From contig NZ_BDDE01000026.1 of the NCBI RefSeq assembly GCF_008327685.1, positions 1 through 64,000 of the forward strand: a stretch of 64,000 nt of DNA. Reading direction: 5' to 3'. The stretch's first letter is position 1, and the number at the start of each line of letters is the position of its first letter. Below, one piece after another: positions 16,187-23,903 of this stretch. This DNA is from Actinomadura sp. K4S16 (GTDB lineage: Bacteria > Actinomycetota > Actinomycetes > Streptosporangiales > Streptosporangiaceae). Under the pieces are notes generated by a model. The model did not search any database and was not told where the DNA came from. It saw nothing but the letters and a program-made list of their open reading frames with translations. The translations under genes and the position numbers were made by a program.

Positions 16187-16873
16187 TCAGCCGGCCATGG
16201 TGGCCGTGGTGGCGGCGTGGCGCAGGGAGGTCGCGGCCTGGGCGGGCAGCACGCGGTCGGCGATGGCCAGTACGCCCGCAAGGACCTGGGGCGGGGCCGT
16301 CCGGGCCATCCCGGCGACCAGGCCTTCCCGGGTGGGGCGGTCCAGCGCCGGCAGCAGCAGTTCCAGGGTGGTGGCGGTGATCTCCGGCGGGGTGGCGGCC
16401 ATGAACGCGACGCGGGCGGCGCCGATCTCGGCGTCGTCGCAGTGCGCCCAGATCCGCGGCATGATCAGCGTCTCCTCCTCGTGCAGGTGCGGGAGGTAGG
16501 CGGCGGTGAAGCGGGCCAGGTCCCGGTAGAGGTCCAGGCCGGCGGCCGCCCCCGGGGCCGCCAGCACGGCCTCGAACCGCCCGGCGAGGTCGTCGAGCAG
16601 GTCGTCGAGGTCCCGGTGCTGCTCCTCGGTCGGCTCGGCGGAACCGGGCTCGTGCGGGTCCAGCAGCCGCAGGATGTGCTGGTCCTCGTGCTCGGTGTGG
16701 CTGCGCAGCAGCGCCAGCAGCCGCCGCCACCGCTCCCCCAGCGCGGCGACCTCGGCGGCGTCGGCCCAGTCGGTGGCGCCGGCCTGGACGGTGACCGCGA
16801 ACAGCCCGTTGCGCAGCGCCTTGTGGATGTGGGTGAACAGGTCGTCGCGGCCCTCGGGACGCTCGTCGTCCAT
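16187..16873 (-). CDS. Hemerythrin-domain protein
   Basis: A 228-residue cytosolic four-helix protein with the HHE cation-binding pattern: His in THIHKAL near residue 16, HTEHEDQH near 60, and LPHLHEEETL near 133. Such proteins bind a di-iron centre and oxygen or act in redox and metal stress handling. ATG 16873 has GAGGAAGGACC upstream. It is divergent from a LuxR regulator 145 bp away, which might control it. A poorly conserved C-terminal helical region (150-228) distinguishes it from minimal hemerythrins. Confidence 0.85.
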   Translation of the reverse strand: MDDERPEGRDDLFTHIHKALRNGLFAVTVQAGATDWADAAEVAALGERWRRLLALLRSHTEHEDQHILRLLDPHEPGSAEPTEEQHRDLDDLLDDLAGRFEAVLAAPGAAAGLDLYRDLARFTAAYLPHLHEEETLIMPRIWAHCDDAEIGAARVAFMAATPPEITATTLELLLPALDRPTREGLVAGMARTAPPQVLAGVLAIADRVLPAQAATSLRHAATTATMAG

Positions 16874-17018
16874 GGTGGTCCTTCCTCTCGTGTCCTGTCG
16901 CGCACCGGGCCGGAATCAGGCTCGGCGCGCGTCTCGAACGTAGGGCGGAGAGCGTTGACCTGCGTATCCCTGGAATCTGGGGGTGGCGATCCGGGCCTTC
17001 GGCCGCGATGCTTGAGGC

Positions 17019-18125
17019 ATGGAACTCCTGGACCGGATCCACCGGCTGGCCGCGCGCGGTGACGATCTGACCCGGGTGCGCGCCGAGGTCGACCGCCTGC
17101 TGCGCCGCGCGGTCGGGTACGACATCGCGGCCGTCTCCACGGTCGACCCGGCGACGCTGCTGTGGACGAGCTGCTTCGTCAGCGGGCTCGACCCGCAGGG
17201 GTCGGCCGAGCGCGAGCGGGTCCTGTTCGGCCTGGAGTTCGAGGGCGGCGACCCCAACGGCTACGCCGAGCTCGCGGCGGCCCCCTCGCCCGTCGCGAGC
17301 CTGCACCGCGCCACCGGCGGGGACCTGTCCCGCGCCCGGCGCTACCGGCTCCTGCTGCGCGGGCTGGACGTCGTCGACGAGGCGCGGGTGGTCCTGCGCT
17401 CGCGGGAGGGCTGCTGGGGCTCGCTCACCCTGTACCGGCGCGCGCCCGCGACGCCGTTCACCGACGACGAGCTGGCGCTGCTGGCGGCGGCCTCCACGCC
17501 GATCGCCGACCTGTTCCGGCTCACGCTGCTGCGCGCCGCGCTCGCCGCCCCGGACGGCCTCGACCATCCGCCCGGCATGCTGCTGGTGACCGCGGCGGGC
17601 GAGGTCGAGGTCAGCAGCGCGGACGCGCGGGCCTGGCTGGAGGCCGTCGACGACCGGGGGCGCCTGCCGAGCGCGCTGCGCGCCGTCGCGGCGGCCGCCT
17701 CCTCCGGTGACGGGCTGGCCAGGGCGGCCCTGCCGGCCAGGGACGGGCGCTGGGTGGTGCTGCACGGTTCCCCGGCGTCCGGCGGGGAGGGTGCCGCGGA
17801 CCGCGTGGCGGTCATCATCGAGGGGGCCAGGCCCGCGGTGCTCAGCGAGGTGATCGCGGGCGCCTACGGGCTGACGCCCCGGGAACGGCAGATCACCGGG
17901 CTCGCCGCCCAGGGGCAGAGCACCAGGCAGATGGCCGCCGCCCTGGGGATCTCACCGTTCACGGTGCAGGACCACCTCAAGGCGGTGTTCGGCAAGACCG
18001 GCGTGCGCAGCCGAGGCGAACTCGTAGCGGCGCTCTACTCCCGGCACTACGCTCCCCGCGCGGCGGCCGGTACGGCCCCGGGCCCCTACGGCTGGTACCT
18101 CGACGAGCACGTCGCGGCAGTGTAG
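17019..18125 (+). CDS. LuxR-family regulator with GAF-like sensor
   Basis: A 368-residue regulator. Residues about 15-170 look like a GAF-type ligand or redox sensor (YDIAAVSTVDPATLLW, CWGSLTLYRR), a middle linker follows, and residues about 285-345 hold the LuxR HTH (LTPRERQITGLAAQG, TVQDHLKAVFGKTGVRSR). It shares architecture and HTH detail with the protein at 43619, so the two are paralogues. Divergent from the hemerythrin gene, a possible target. The start ATG 17019 fits the paralogue length; the upstream ribosome binding site is weak (TTGAGG). Confidence 0.88.
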   Translation: MELLDRIHRLAARGDDLTRVRAEVDRLLRRAVGYDIAAVSTVDPATLLWTSCFVSGLDPQGSAERERVLFGLEFEGGDPNGYAELAAAPSPVASLHRATGGDLSRARRYRLLLRGLDVVDEARVVLRSREGCWGSLTLYRRAPATPFTDDELALLAAASTPIADLFRLTLLRAALAAPDGLDHPPGMLLVTAAGEVEVSSADARAWLEAVDDRGRLPSALRAVAAAASSGDGLARAALPARDGRWVVLHGSPASGGEGAADRVAVIIEGARPAVLSEVIAGAYGLTPRERQITGLAAQGQSTRQMAAALGISPFTVQDHLKAVFGKTGVRSRGELVAALYSRHYAPRAAAGTAPGPYGWYLDEHVAAV

Positions 18126-18137
18126 GAGGCCCGGGAC

Positions 18138-18160
18138 GGCGCGGCGCGCAAGGCCGCGCC
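18138..18160. terminator. Bidirectional hairpin between luxR and nlpC genes
   Basis: GGCGCGGC and GCCGCGCC form a perfect 8-bp stem with a seven-base loop in the 40-bp gap between two convergent genes, a natural place for a shared terminator. No T-tract is present. Confidence 0.6.
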
Positions 18161-18165
18161 CGGCG

Positions 18166-19209
18166 TCAGGCGACGCGGACCCCGCCGGCGAAGGGGCGGC
18201 CGGCGATCGGGGCGATCTTGACGACGTCGCCGGTCTGCGGCGCGTGGACCATGTTGCCGTTGCCGATGTACATGCCCATGTGGTGCAGGTCGCTGTGGAA
18301 GAACACCAGGTCGCCGGGCTTGAGCTGGCTCATGCTCACGTGGGTTCCGGCGTTGTACTGGCTGCCGGTGTAGTGGCCCAGGGTGATGCCGACCTGCGCG
18401 TAGGCGTACAGGGTCAGGCCGGAGCAGTCGAAGCCCTTGATGTTGGCGCCCTGCGCGGTGCCGTAGGACGGTCCAGAAGCATTGCCGCCGCCCCAGGAGT
18501 AGGGCACGCCGAGCTGGCTCAGGGCGGCCCGGACGGCCGTCATCGCCTTCGCCGACGCTCCGCCGGAGCCGACGTTGGGGATGGAGCCGGGCCGTGAGCC
18601 CGCGCTGTTGTAGGTGCCGAGCTGCTTCTCGACCTTCTTGAGCTTGATCTGCAGTTCGCGGCGCTTCTTCTTCGCCTCGCCGGTGAGCGCGCGCACCTGG
18701 GCGGCGCGCTGCTCGGCGGCCTTGCGGGAGCGGTCCGCGCCTTGCATCACCTGGAGCATCTGCGTGATGCGGACGTCGTTCTGCTTGGCGAAGTAGTTGA
18801 GGGTCGCCGACTGGTCCAGGACGGCCTGCGGGTCGGAGGACGAGGCGAAGGCGATGGCCGGGTCCACCGGGCCGTTCTTGTAGCTGTCGGCGGCGATCTT
18901 CGCCATGCGCTCGCGCGCCTCGTCCAGGGCCTTCTGCTGGCGCAGCGCGCCGGCCCTGGCGGTCTTCGCGGCGTGCTCGGCCTGCTTGAGCCGTTCGCGC
19001 AGACCGTTGTACTGCTCGCTGAGCTTCTCGGCCTCGTCGGCGAGCTTCTCCTGCTGGGCGGTCAGCTGCTTGCGCGTCGGCTTGGGCTCGGCGTGGACGG
19101 GCGCAGGCGTGAAAAGCCCGGTGGACAGCACGATGGCGGTCGTCCATGCCGTGCCGGTGACGGCCCGTCGCCGGGCCGTCCTTCGGGTGCTGGCAGCGCG
19201 TGGCTGCAT
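18166..19209 (-). CDS. Secreted NlpC/P60 peptidoglycan endopeptidase
   Basis: A 347-residue cell-wall hydrolase. An Arg-rich signal peptide ends near residue 41 (VHA). Residues about 50-200 form a long coiled coil (repeated Lys/Glu/Gln heptads), as in RipA/CwlO-like proteins where it restrains activity. The C-terminal NlpC/P60 domain (about 225-347) carries catalytic Cys262 in FDCSGL and the His in LHHMGMYIGNG. Start ATG 19209 lies just behind GGAGAGGA and a c-di-AMP-type riboswitch, so expression probably responds to c-di-AMP. Family substrate: the D-Glu to diaminopimelate stem-peptide bond. Confidence 0.94.
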   Translation of the reverse strand: MQPRAASTRRTARRRAVTGTAWTTAIVLSTGLFTPAPVHAEPKPTRKQLTAQQEKLADEAEKLSEQYNGLRERLKQAEHAAKTARAGALRQQKALDEARERMAKIAADSYKNGPVDPAIAFASSSDPQAVLDQSATLNYFAKQNDVRITQMLQVMQGADRSRKAAEQRAAQVRALTGEAKKKRRELQIKLKKVEKQLGTYNSAGSRPGSIPNVGSGGASAKAMTAVRAALSQLGVPYSWGGGNASGPSYGTAQGANIKGFDCSGLTLYAYAQVGITLGHYTGSQYNAGTHVSMSQLKPGDLVFFHSDLHHMGMYIGNGNMVHAPQTGDVVKIAPIAGRPFAGGVRVA

Positions 19210-19224
19210 GCGGCGTCCTCTCCT

Positions 19225-19360
19225 GTACCGCCTACCGGGTCAGCTGCCGGGTTCGGGCCGGAGTCGCCCTACCGTCCCGCTGGACGGATTCACCCCTGGA
19301 GATCGGGTCCCCGGTTCCCGGGACGGAGCCGTCCGCGGGATTCGGCGTGGTCGCCGGCCG
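19225..19360 (-). ncRNA. ydaO/yuaA-type c-di-AMP riboswitch
   Basis: Reading the minus strand, the leader contains the conserved blocks of the actinobacterial ydaO element in order: GGGAACCGGGGACCC, GGGGUGAAUCCG, AGGGCGACUCCG, CCCGAACCCGGCAGCU and ACCCGGUAGGCGG. The last block ends 15 bases before the nlpC start, adjacent to its ribosome binding site. In actinomycetes this riboswitch class usually sits on cell-wall hydrolase genes and turns them off when c-di-AMP is bound. The 3-prime boundary is firm; the 5-prime boundary is approximate. Confidence 0.88.
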
Positions 19361-19387
19361 TCCCCGGCGGGGACGTCGGACCGCGAC

Positions 19388-19406
19388 CTCCTACGGAGCG
19401 TAGGAG
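19388..19406. promoter_or_regulatory. Perfect inverted repeat upstream of the riboswitch
   Basis: CTCCTACG-GAG-CGTAGGAG is an exact 8-bp dyad in the gap between the riboswitch leader and the end of the M56 peptidase gene. It could be an operator for the nlpC promoter or a 3-prime hairpin of the blaI-M56 transcript, which runs the same way. Confidence 0.5.
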
Positions 19407-19461
19407 ATCATGGGGCGATTCGCCACATCATCCCGCATTTCGCCACACCTCCGAGCCCGTC

Positions 19462-20400
19462 TCAGCACGTCCGCGCCAGCTCGGCGACCGCCACGGCCCC
19501 GGCCAGGAGCGGCACGGCGACCGCCGCCACCACGAACAGGGCCGCCGCGAGGCGGGCGGCGCGGCGCGGCTTCTCCGGAGCGCCGCCCTCCAGCCGCAGC
19601 ACCCGCTCCAGCAGCGCACCGGCGGCCGGCGCACCGGCCGCCCCGAGCGCTCCCGCGACGGCGGGCCCCGCCGAGAGCCGGCACAGCGCGGCCACGAGCG
19701 CCCTCCTGCCGTGAGCGCGGGCCGCGGCGTCGTCCGCGGCCATCTCCAGCAGCAGCGGCAGCCGCGCCTTCGCGCGCCGGACGGTCGGCAGCCACGGCAG
19801 CATCGCGTGGAGCAGGTCGAGCGCCAGCAGGAGCACGTGGTGCCGCTGGCGCAGGTGCGCCCGCTCGTGCGCCAGGACGGCGTCGAGCTCCTCGGCGCTG
19901 AGCGCCTCCAGGGCCCCGGTGCTGACCACGATCGCGCGGCGCCGGGACGGCAGCGAGTACGCCGCGGGCACGGGGTGGTCGAGGACGAGGACGTCCGGGT
20001 GGCGGCCGTCCGCGCGGGCGACCAGCCGCAGCGTCTCCCGGTGCCGCCTGCGGCGCCGCACGGCCCGGCCGAGCCTCGGCAGGCCGCGGGCGAGCACGGC
20101 GCCGCAGGCCGCGGCGAGGACGGCGCTCGCGGCGGCAGCGGCGGCGGTGGCGAGGCGGCCGTGGTGGGGCAGGCAGTCGCGCAGCCAGGACAGGAATCCG
20201 TGGCCCGGCCCGGGCGGCGCGAGCAGCGCCGCCGCGGCGGCGCCGGCGGCGGCGATGGACGTCCCGGCGAGGGCCGCCGTCCAGCAGGCGACGGCCGTCC
20301 CCGGGCCGACGGCCGAGCGCCTGAGGAGGTCCAGCGCGGGCCCCGCCGCGCATCCGAGCAGGACCACCGAAACGACCAGGCCGGCCACCACGTAGGTCAC
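19462..20400 (-). CDS. M56-family membrane metallopeptidase (BlaR1-like)
   Basis: A 312-residue integral membrane zinc peptidase. Four or five hydrophobic segments flank a cytosolic loop with the zinc motif HERAH (residues 178-182) and a downstream LEMAADDAA helix that supplies the third ligand. It lacks the extracellular penicillin-binding sensor of BlaR1, as usual for actinobacterial members. GTG 20400 lies four bases after the BlaI-type repressor stop, so the pair forms a signalling unit in which peptidase action inactivates the repressor. Position next to a cell-wall hydrolase suggests an envelope-stress role. Confidence 0.9.
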   Translation of the reverse strand: MTYVVAGLVVSVVLLGCAAGPALDLLRRSAVGPGTAVACWTAALAGTSIAAAGAAAAALLAPPGPGHGFLSWLRDCLPHHGRLATAAAAAASAVLAAACGAVLARGLPRLGRAVRRRRRHRETLRLVARADGRHPDVLVLDHPVPAAYSLPSRRRAIVVSTGALEALSAEELDAVLAHERAHLRQRHHVLLLALDLLHAMLPWLPTVRRAKARLPLLLEMAADDAAARAHGRRALVAALCRLSAGPAVAGALGAAGAPAAGALLERVLRLEGGAPEKPRRAARLAAALFVVAAVAVPLLAGAVAVAELARTC

Positions 20401-20404
20401 GGGA

Positions 20405-20782
20405 TCACGCGTCCTCGCCGGCGGTCCGCCGCCGCAGCGCGTCCAGGAGGTGCCGCGCGTCCTCCGGCGGGACGCTCTCGGCGAACCGCGCCAGGATGGC
20501 GCCGTGGTCCGCGGACTCGCTCAGCGCGTCCATCATCAGCTCGACCGCGTACTCCTCCCGCGCCCGCGTCGGGCTGTAGCGGAAGGCCGTCCCGTCCTGG
20601 GTGCGCCGCAGGAGCCCCTTCTGAGCCAGGCGCTCGGCCACGGTCTGCACGGTGTTGTAGGCCAGCGTCCTCTCCGTGTTCCGGTTCAGCTCGGCCAGCA
20701 GCTCGCGGACGCGCAGCGGACCGGGCGCGGCCCAGAGCACGTCCATGATGGAGCGTTCGAGCGAGCCTCCAAGTGCGGACAT
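20405..20782 (-). CDS. BlaI/MecI-family repressor
   Basis: A 125-residue winged-helix repressor. The recognition region reads LAYNTVQTVAERLAQKGLL (about residues 40-58), followed by the dimerisation helices containing the site cleaved in BlaI homologues. ATG 20782 has a near-consensus GGAGGTGA. Translation leads into the M56 peptidase gene four bases later. Targets are unknown; actinobacterial homologues also control respiratory and envelope genes. Confidence 0.92.
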   Translation of the reverse strand: MSALGGSLERSIMDVLWAAPGPLRVRELLAELNRNTERTLAYNTVQTVAERLAQKGLLRRTQDGTAFRYSPTRAREEYAVELMMDALSESADHGAILARFAESVPPEDARHLLDALRRRTAGEDA

Positions 20783-20859
20783 CGGGTCACCTCCGTCCCG
20801 CCCACATTCTGCCGGACATCCGCCCGGAACCGGCTTCCCGCGCCCGACGAACGGGACCG

Positions 20860-21507
20860 TCAGTCCGCGGCGGCGGCCAGCCCCCGCGCGATCAGGTGGA
20901 GGCCGAACTCGAACTGCTCCGAGGATGCGAGCATCGGGAGGTCGGAGGAGAGCCGCACCGTGCTCGGGAAGCGGTCGGCGGGCAGGCCGGCGTAGAAGTG
21001 GCGGCGCTGGCGCCTGGCCTCCGGGTCGTCGCCCCAGGTGCGGGGCGTCTGGTAGCCGGAGAAGCCGAGCGCGTAGGTGATGAGGACGCCGTAGGCGCGG
21101 GTGGCGTCCGCGCCCTTGAGCCCCGCGGACTCCAGGCGGGCGAGGACGGCCTCCATGGCGCCGTCCAGGGCGTCGATGCTGTCGGAGACGCGGGTGGAGA
21201 GCAGCCGGACGACGCAGGGGTGGGCGAGCATCATCGCGCGGAAGGCCCGCCCGCACCCCACGAGGATGTCGACCGGGTCGTCCGTTTCGGCGGGCGGGAC
21301 CTCCATCCCGCCGAGGACGTGGTCGGCCATCGCGTCGAGGATCTCTTCCTTGTTGCGGAAGTAGCTGTACAGGGTCATCGCGCCGACACCGAGCTCGCCT
21401 GCCAGGCGGCGGACGGTCAGGGTGTCCAGACTTTCGGAGTCACCGATGCGCACGGCGGTCTCGACGATGCGTTCGCGGGTCAGCGTCCGCGTGTCCTTCT
21501 TGGCCAT
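20860..21507 (-). CDS. TetR-family regulator of the Rieske oxygenase genes
   Basis: A 215-residue TetR regulator. The HTH lies in residues 8-58 (VRRLAGELGVGAMTLYSYFRNKEEI), followed by a TetR_C-type ligand domain. It is closely similar to the TetR at 33715, sharing DAMADxVLG, VVRLLSTR, GFSGYQTPRTWG and the RRQRxHFY region, so they arose by duplication. It follows the Rieske gene by 42 bp on the same strand. Three palindromes (22724, 22787, 23784) on nearby promoters are its likely operators, giving autoregulation. Confidence 0.9.
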   Translation of the reverse strand: MAKKDTRTLTRERIVETAVRIGDSESLDTLTVRRLAGELGVGAMTLYSYFRNKEEILDAMADHVLGGMEVPPAETDDPVDILVGCGRAFRAMMLAHPCVVRLLSTRVSDSIDALDGAMEAVLARLESAGLKGADATRAYGVLITYALGFSGYQTPRTWGDDPEARRQRRHFYAGLPADRFPSTVRLSSDLPMLASSEQFEFGLHLIARGLAAAAD

Positions 21508-21549
21508 GCCGCTCCGTGTCTCGTCGGTTTTCCCGAGCGAGGGTAGCGC

Positions 21550-22701
21550 TCAGCGCTTGTACGGCTGGACGTTCGGCCTGCTCTGCTCGACCTTGCGCCG
21601 CCAAGCGGTGAGCGACAGGTCGGGGCGGTAGAGCTTCTCCGGCGGAGCGTCCATCACGTCGACCATCCAGGCGTCCTGCGCGGTGAACTGGCCGTGGAAC
21701 AGCCAGCGGACGGCCGCGAGGTACTTGAGCTTGAAGAGGCCGGCGCGGGCGCCGGTCTCGAACCGCACCATGAGCTGGACGTACCTGACGTTGTCCGCAT
21801 CGACCGGGACGTACCACTCGTAGTGAATGAACTGCGGGTAGGCGACGCGGAGGATGCCGGGCATCCGGATCGAGACGAAGCCGGGCAGGTCGAGGCCCTT
21901 GATCACGGGGTTGGCCTTCTGGGCCTTGCCGGGGGCGTCGGGCAGCGGCATGCGCTTCCACCAGCGCTTGTTGGTCCACAGGCCGAGGCCGGGCATGTCG
22001 GCCTCCCAGTGCACCTCGTCCTGGACGCGGACGAGCCATTCGCCGCGTTCGACGATGCGGGTCTTGTTCCACGCGGGCATGACCTTGAACAGCCGCCACA
22101 GCGCCGTGTTGTGCAGGTACTTGGCGTGGCCCTCGTCGAAGCCGTTCTCGGCGGCGAACCGCCAGTTGCCCTTGCGGATGTCGGTGCGGCCGCCGATGAC
22201 GAGGGCGTTGCGGCGCAGTTCCTCGGGCAGGTCGTCGTCCAGCGGGTGGGGGTCGCCGTCGCCGATGTAGACCCACACCAGGCCGAAGCGCTGCCGGACG
22301 GGGTAGGTGCGGACCTTCACGCGGCCCTTGATCGGCGAGTCCGGGCCGTCGGTGAGGACGCCGCAGAGGTTGCCGTCCTTCAGGTCGTAGGTCCACCCGT
22401 GGTAGGGGCAGGACACCGTGCCGGGAAACTGGCGGCGGCCCAGGGAGAGGGGCACGCCGCGGTGGGGGCACCGGTCGTGCAGGGCGTGGATCTCGTCGCC
22501 CTCCCGGACGAGGGCGATCTTCTCGCCGAGCAGGGTCACGGCGACGGGCTTCCTGCCGACCTGCTCGGTCCACAGGACCGGGTACCAGTGGTCGCGGAAC
22601 CCGAGCACGGCGCTCTCGTAGGTCGGCCAGGACGACCAGTCCTGGCCCGGCCGGCGCCGCTCGGGCCGGGCGCGGCCCGGGGACGTGGCATTGGTGGTCA
22701 A
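21550..22701 (-). CDS. Rieske non-haem iron oxygenase, catalytic subunit
   Basis: A 383-residue aromatic-ring or demethylating oxygenase. The Rieske [2Fe-2S] ligands are Cys78-x-His80 and Cys98-x2-His101; the mononuclear iron site is Asp189-x2-His192-x4-His197 plus a C-terminal Asp near 340. The fold resembles the CarAa/vanillate-demethylase branch more than alpha3beta3 dioxygenases. I choose TTG 22701, five bases after GGAGG. Electrons should come from the divergently encoded reductase. A palindromic operator overlaps its -10. Substrate unknown. Confidence 0.93.
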   Translation of the reverse strand: MTTNATSPGRARPERRRPGQDWSSWPTYESAVLGFRDHWYPVLWTEQVGRKPVAVTLLGEKIALVREGDEIHALHDRCPHRGVPLSLGRRQFPGTVSCPYHGWTYDLKDGNLCGVLTDGPDSPIKGRVKVRTYPVRQRFGLVWVYIGDGDPHPLDDDLPEELRRNALVIGGRTDIRKGNWRFAAENGFDEGHAKYLHNTALWRLFKVMPAWNKTRIVERGEWLVRVQDEVHWEADMPGLGLWTNKRWWKRMPLPDAPGKAQKANPVIKGLDLPGFVSIRMPGILRVAYPQFIHYEWYVPVDADNVRYVQLMVRFETGARAGLFKLKYLAAVRWLFHGQFTAQDAWMVDVMDAPPEKLYRPDLSLTAWRRKVEQSRPNVQPYKR

Positions 22702-22723
22702 CGGTGCCTCCTTAACAATGTTA

Positions 22724-22756
22724 CGTACTTTGTACGGCGAAGTTCCGCCCTGTCAA
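22724..22756 (-). promoter_or_regulatory. Rieske gene promoter with TetR-type operator
   Basis: On the minus strand a consensus TTGACA (22751-22756), 16-bp spacer and TACAAA (22729-22734) precede the TTG start. The perfect palindrome CGTAC-TTT-GTACG (22724-22736) covers the -10 box, so a bound repressor would block RNA polymerase. Confidence 0.8.
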
Positions 22757-22766
22757 CCCCCGGGTC

Positions 22767-22799
22767 TTGACGTGTTTGCAAAGTACCGTACATAGTACG
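22767..22799 (+). promoter_or_regulatory. Reductase promoter with TetR-type operator; leaderless start
   Basis: TTGACG (22767-22772) and TACATA (22789-22794) frame a promoter whose -10 lies inside the perfect palindrome CGTAC-ATA-GTACG (22787-22799). Transcription should begin within a few bases of ATG 22804, and no ribosome binding site is present, so the mRNA is probably leaderless. Confidence 0.75.
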
Positions 22800-22803
22800 A
22801 GCC

Positions 22804-23742
22804 ATGTTGGACAACGAACGCGACCTGATCGTCCGCTCGATGGCCTGGGAGGCCGCCGGAGTCCTGTCGGTCACGCTGGCCGACCCCGGCGGCGCCCCGC
22901 TGCCGCCCTGGGAACCGGGCGCCCATCTGGAGCTCGACCTGGGCAAATGGGTCCGCCAGTACTCGCTGTGCGGCGAGCCCGGGACCTACCGGATCGCCGT
23001 CCTGTACGAGCCCGACGGCCGGGGCGGGTCGGCGTACGTGCACGAGGAGCTGCGGCCCGGCCACACGGTGCGGGTGCGCGGCCCGCGCAACCGGTTCCCG
23101 CTGGAGGACGCGCCGCGCTACCTGTTCCTGGCGGGCGGCATCGGGATCACACCGCTGCTGCCGATGATCGCCCAGGCGGCGGAGAGCGGCGTCCCCTGGC
23201 GCCTGGTCTACGGGGGGCGGAGCCGGAGCTCCATGGCCTTCCTGCCCGAACTCGCCAGGTACGGAGACGCGGTGACCGTCGTCCCCGAGGACGGCGACGG
23301 CCGGCCGGACCTCGACGCACTGCTCGGCGTTCCCGAGCCCGGCACGGCGGTCTACTGCTGCGGGCCGGAGGGCCTGATCGCGGCGGTGGAGCAGCGGTGC
23401 GAGGCGTGGCCGGCGGGGAGCCTGCACGTCGAGCGGTTCGCCGCGCCGCGCGATCAGGCGCTGGACGGCGAGGACACCGCCTTCGAGGTGGAGTGCGCGC
23501 GATCCGGGGTGACCGTCGAGGTGGGTTCCTTCGAGACGGTGATGGACGCGCTGGAGCAGGCCGGGATCCAGGTCCCGAACGCGTGCCGCGAGGGCATCTG
23601 CGGAAGCTGCGAGACGCCCGTCCTGGCAGGGGTTCCCGACCACCGGGACGGCCTGCTGACCGACGCTGAGCGGGCGGCCGGAAGGGCGATGATGCCCTGC
23701 GTCTCGCGCTGCCTCTCGGACCGCCTCGTGCTGGATCTCTGA
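22804..23742 (+). CDS. Phthalate-dioxygenase-type reductase (flavin, C-terminal 2Fe-2S)
   Basis: A 312-residue electron-transfer protein supplying the Rieske oxygenase. The flavin-binding RQYSL is at residues 51-55, the NAD-binding GGIGITP near 110-116, and a plant-type ferredoxin domain closes the protein with Cys261-x4-Cys266-x2-Cys269-x29-Cys299. Domain order flavin-NAD-[2Fe-2S] matches VanB and phthalate dioxygenase reductase. The ATG at 22804 directly follows the operator and predicted -10, with no Shine-Dalgarno. Divergent from the oxygenase and under an identical palindrome, so both halves are co-regulated. Confidence 0.93.
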   Translation: MLDNERDLIVRSMAWEAAGVLSVTLADPGGAPLPPWEPGAHLELDLGKWVRQYSLCGEPGTYRIAVLYEPDGRGGSAYVHEELRPGHTVRVRGPRNRFPLEDAPRYLFLAGGIGITPLLPMIAQAAESGVPWRLVYGGRSRSSMAFLPELARYGDAVTVVPEDGDGRPDLDALLGVPEPGTAVYCCGPEGLIAAVEQRCEAWPAGSLHVERFAAPRDQALDGEDTAFEVECARSGVTVEVGSFETVMDALEQAGIQVPNACREGICGSCETPVLAGVPDHRDGLLTDAERAAGRAMMPCVSRCLSDRLVLDL

Positions 23743-23763
23743 CCCGCGATCCGATCCGGGGCA

Positions 23764-23796
23764 TTGACTCCGGACCTAAGTAGTGTACATAGTACG
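23764..23796 (+). promoter_or_regulatory. Hydrolase-operon promoter with third TetR-type operator
   Basis: TTGACT (23764-23769), 16 bp, TACATA (23786-23791), with TGTAC-ATA-GTACG (23784-23796, one mismatch to the other two sites) over the -10. The layout is the same as at 22767. The leader to ATG 23904 is about 105 bases. Confidence 0.75.
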
Positions 23797-23903
23797 CATC
23801 ACCCGTTATCCACGGCTTCAGCTCGACTTTCTCGGACCGCGGCCCTGCTCGAAAGGCCGCCGGAGGCCTCCGCGAGGAGGCCGGAAGAACCGGAGAACCC
23901 TCC

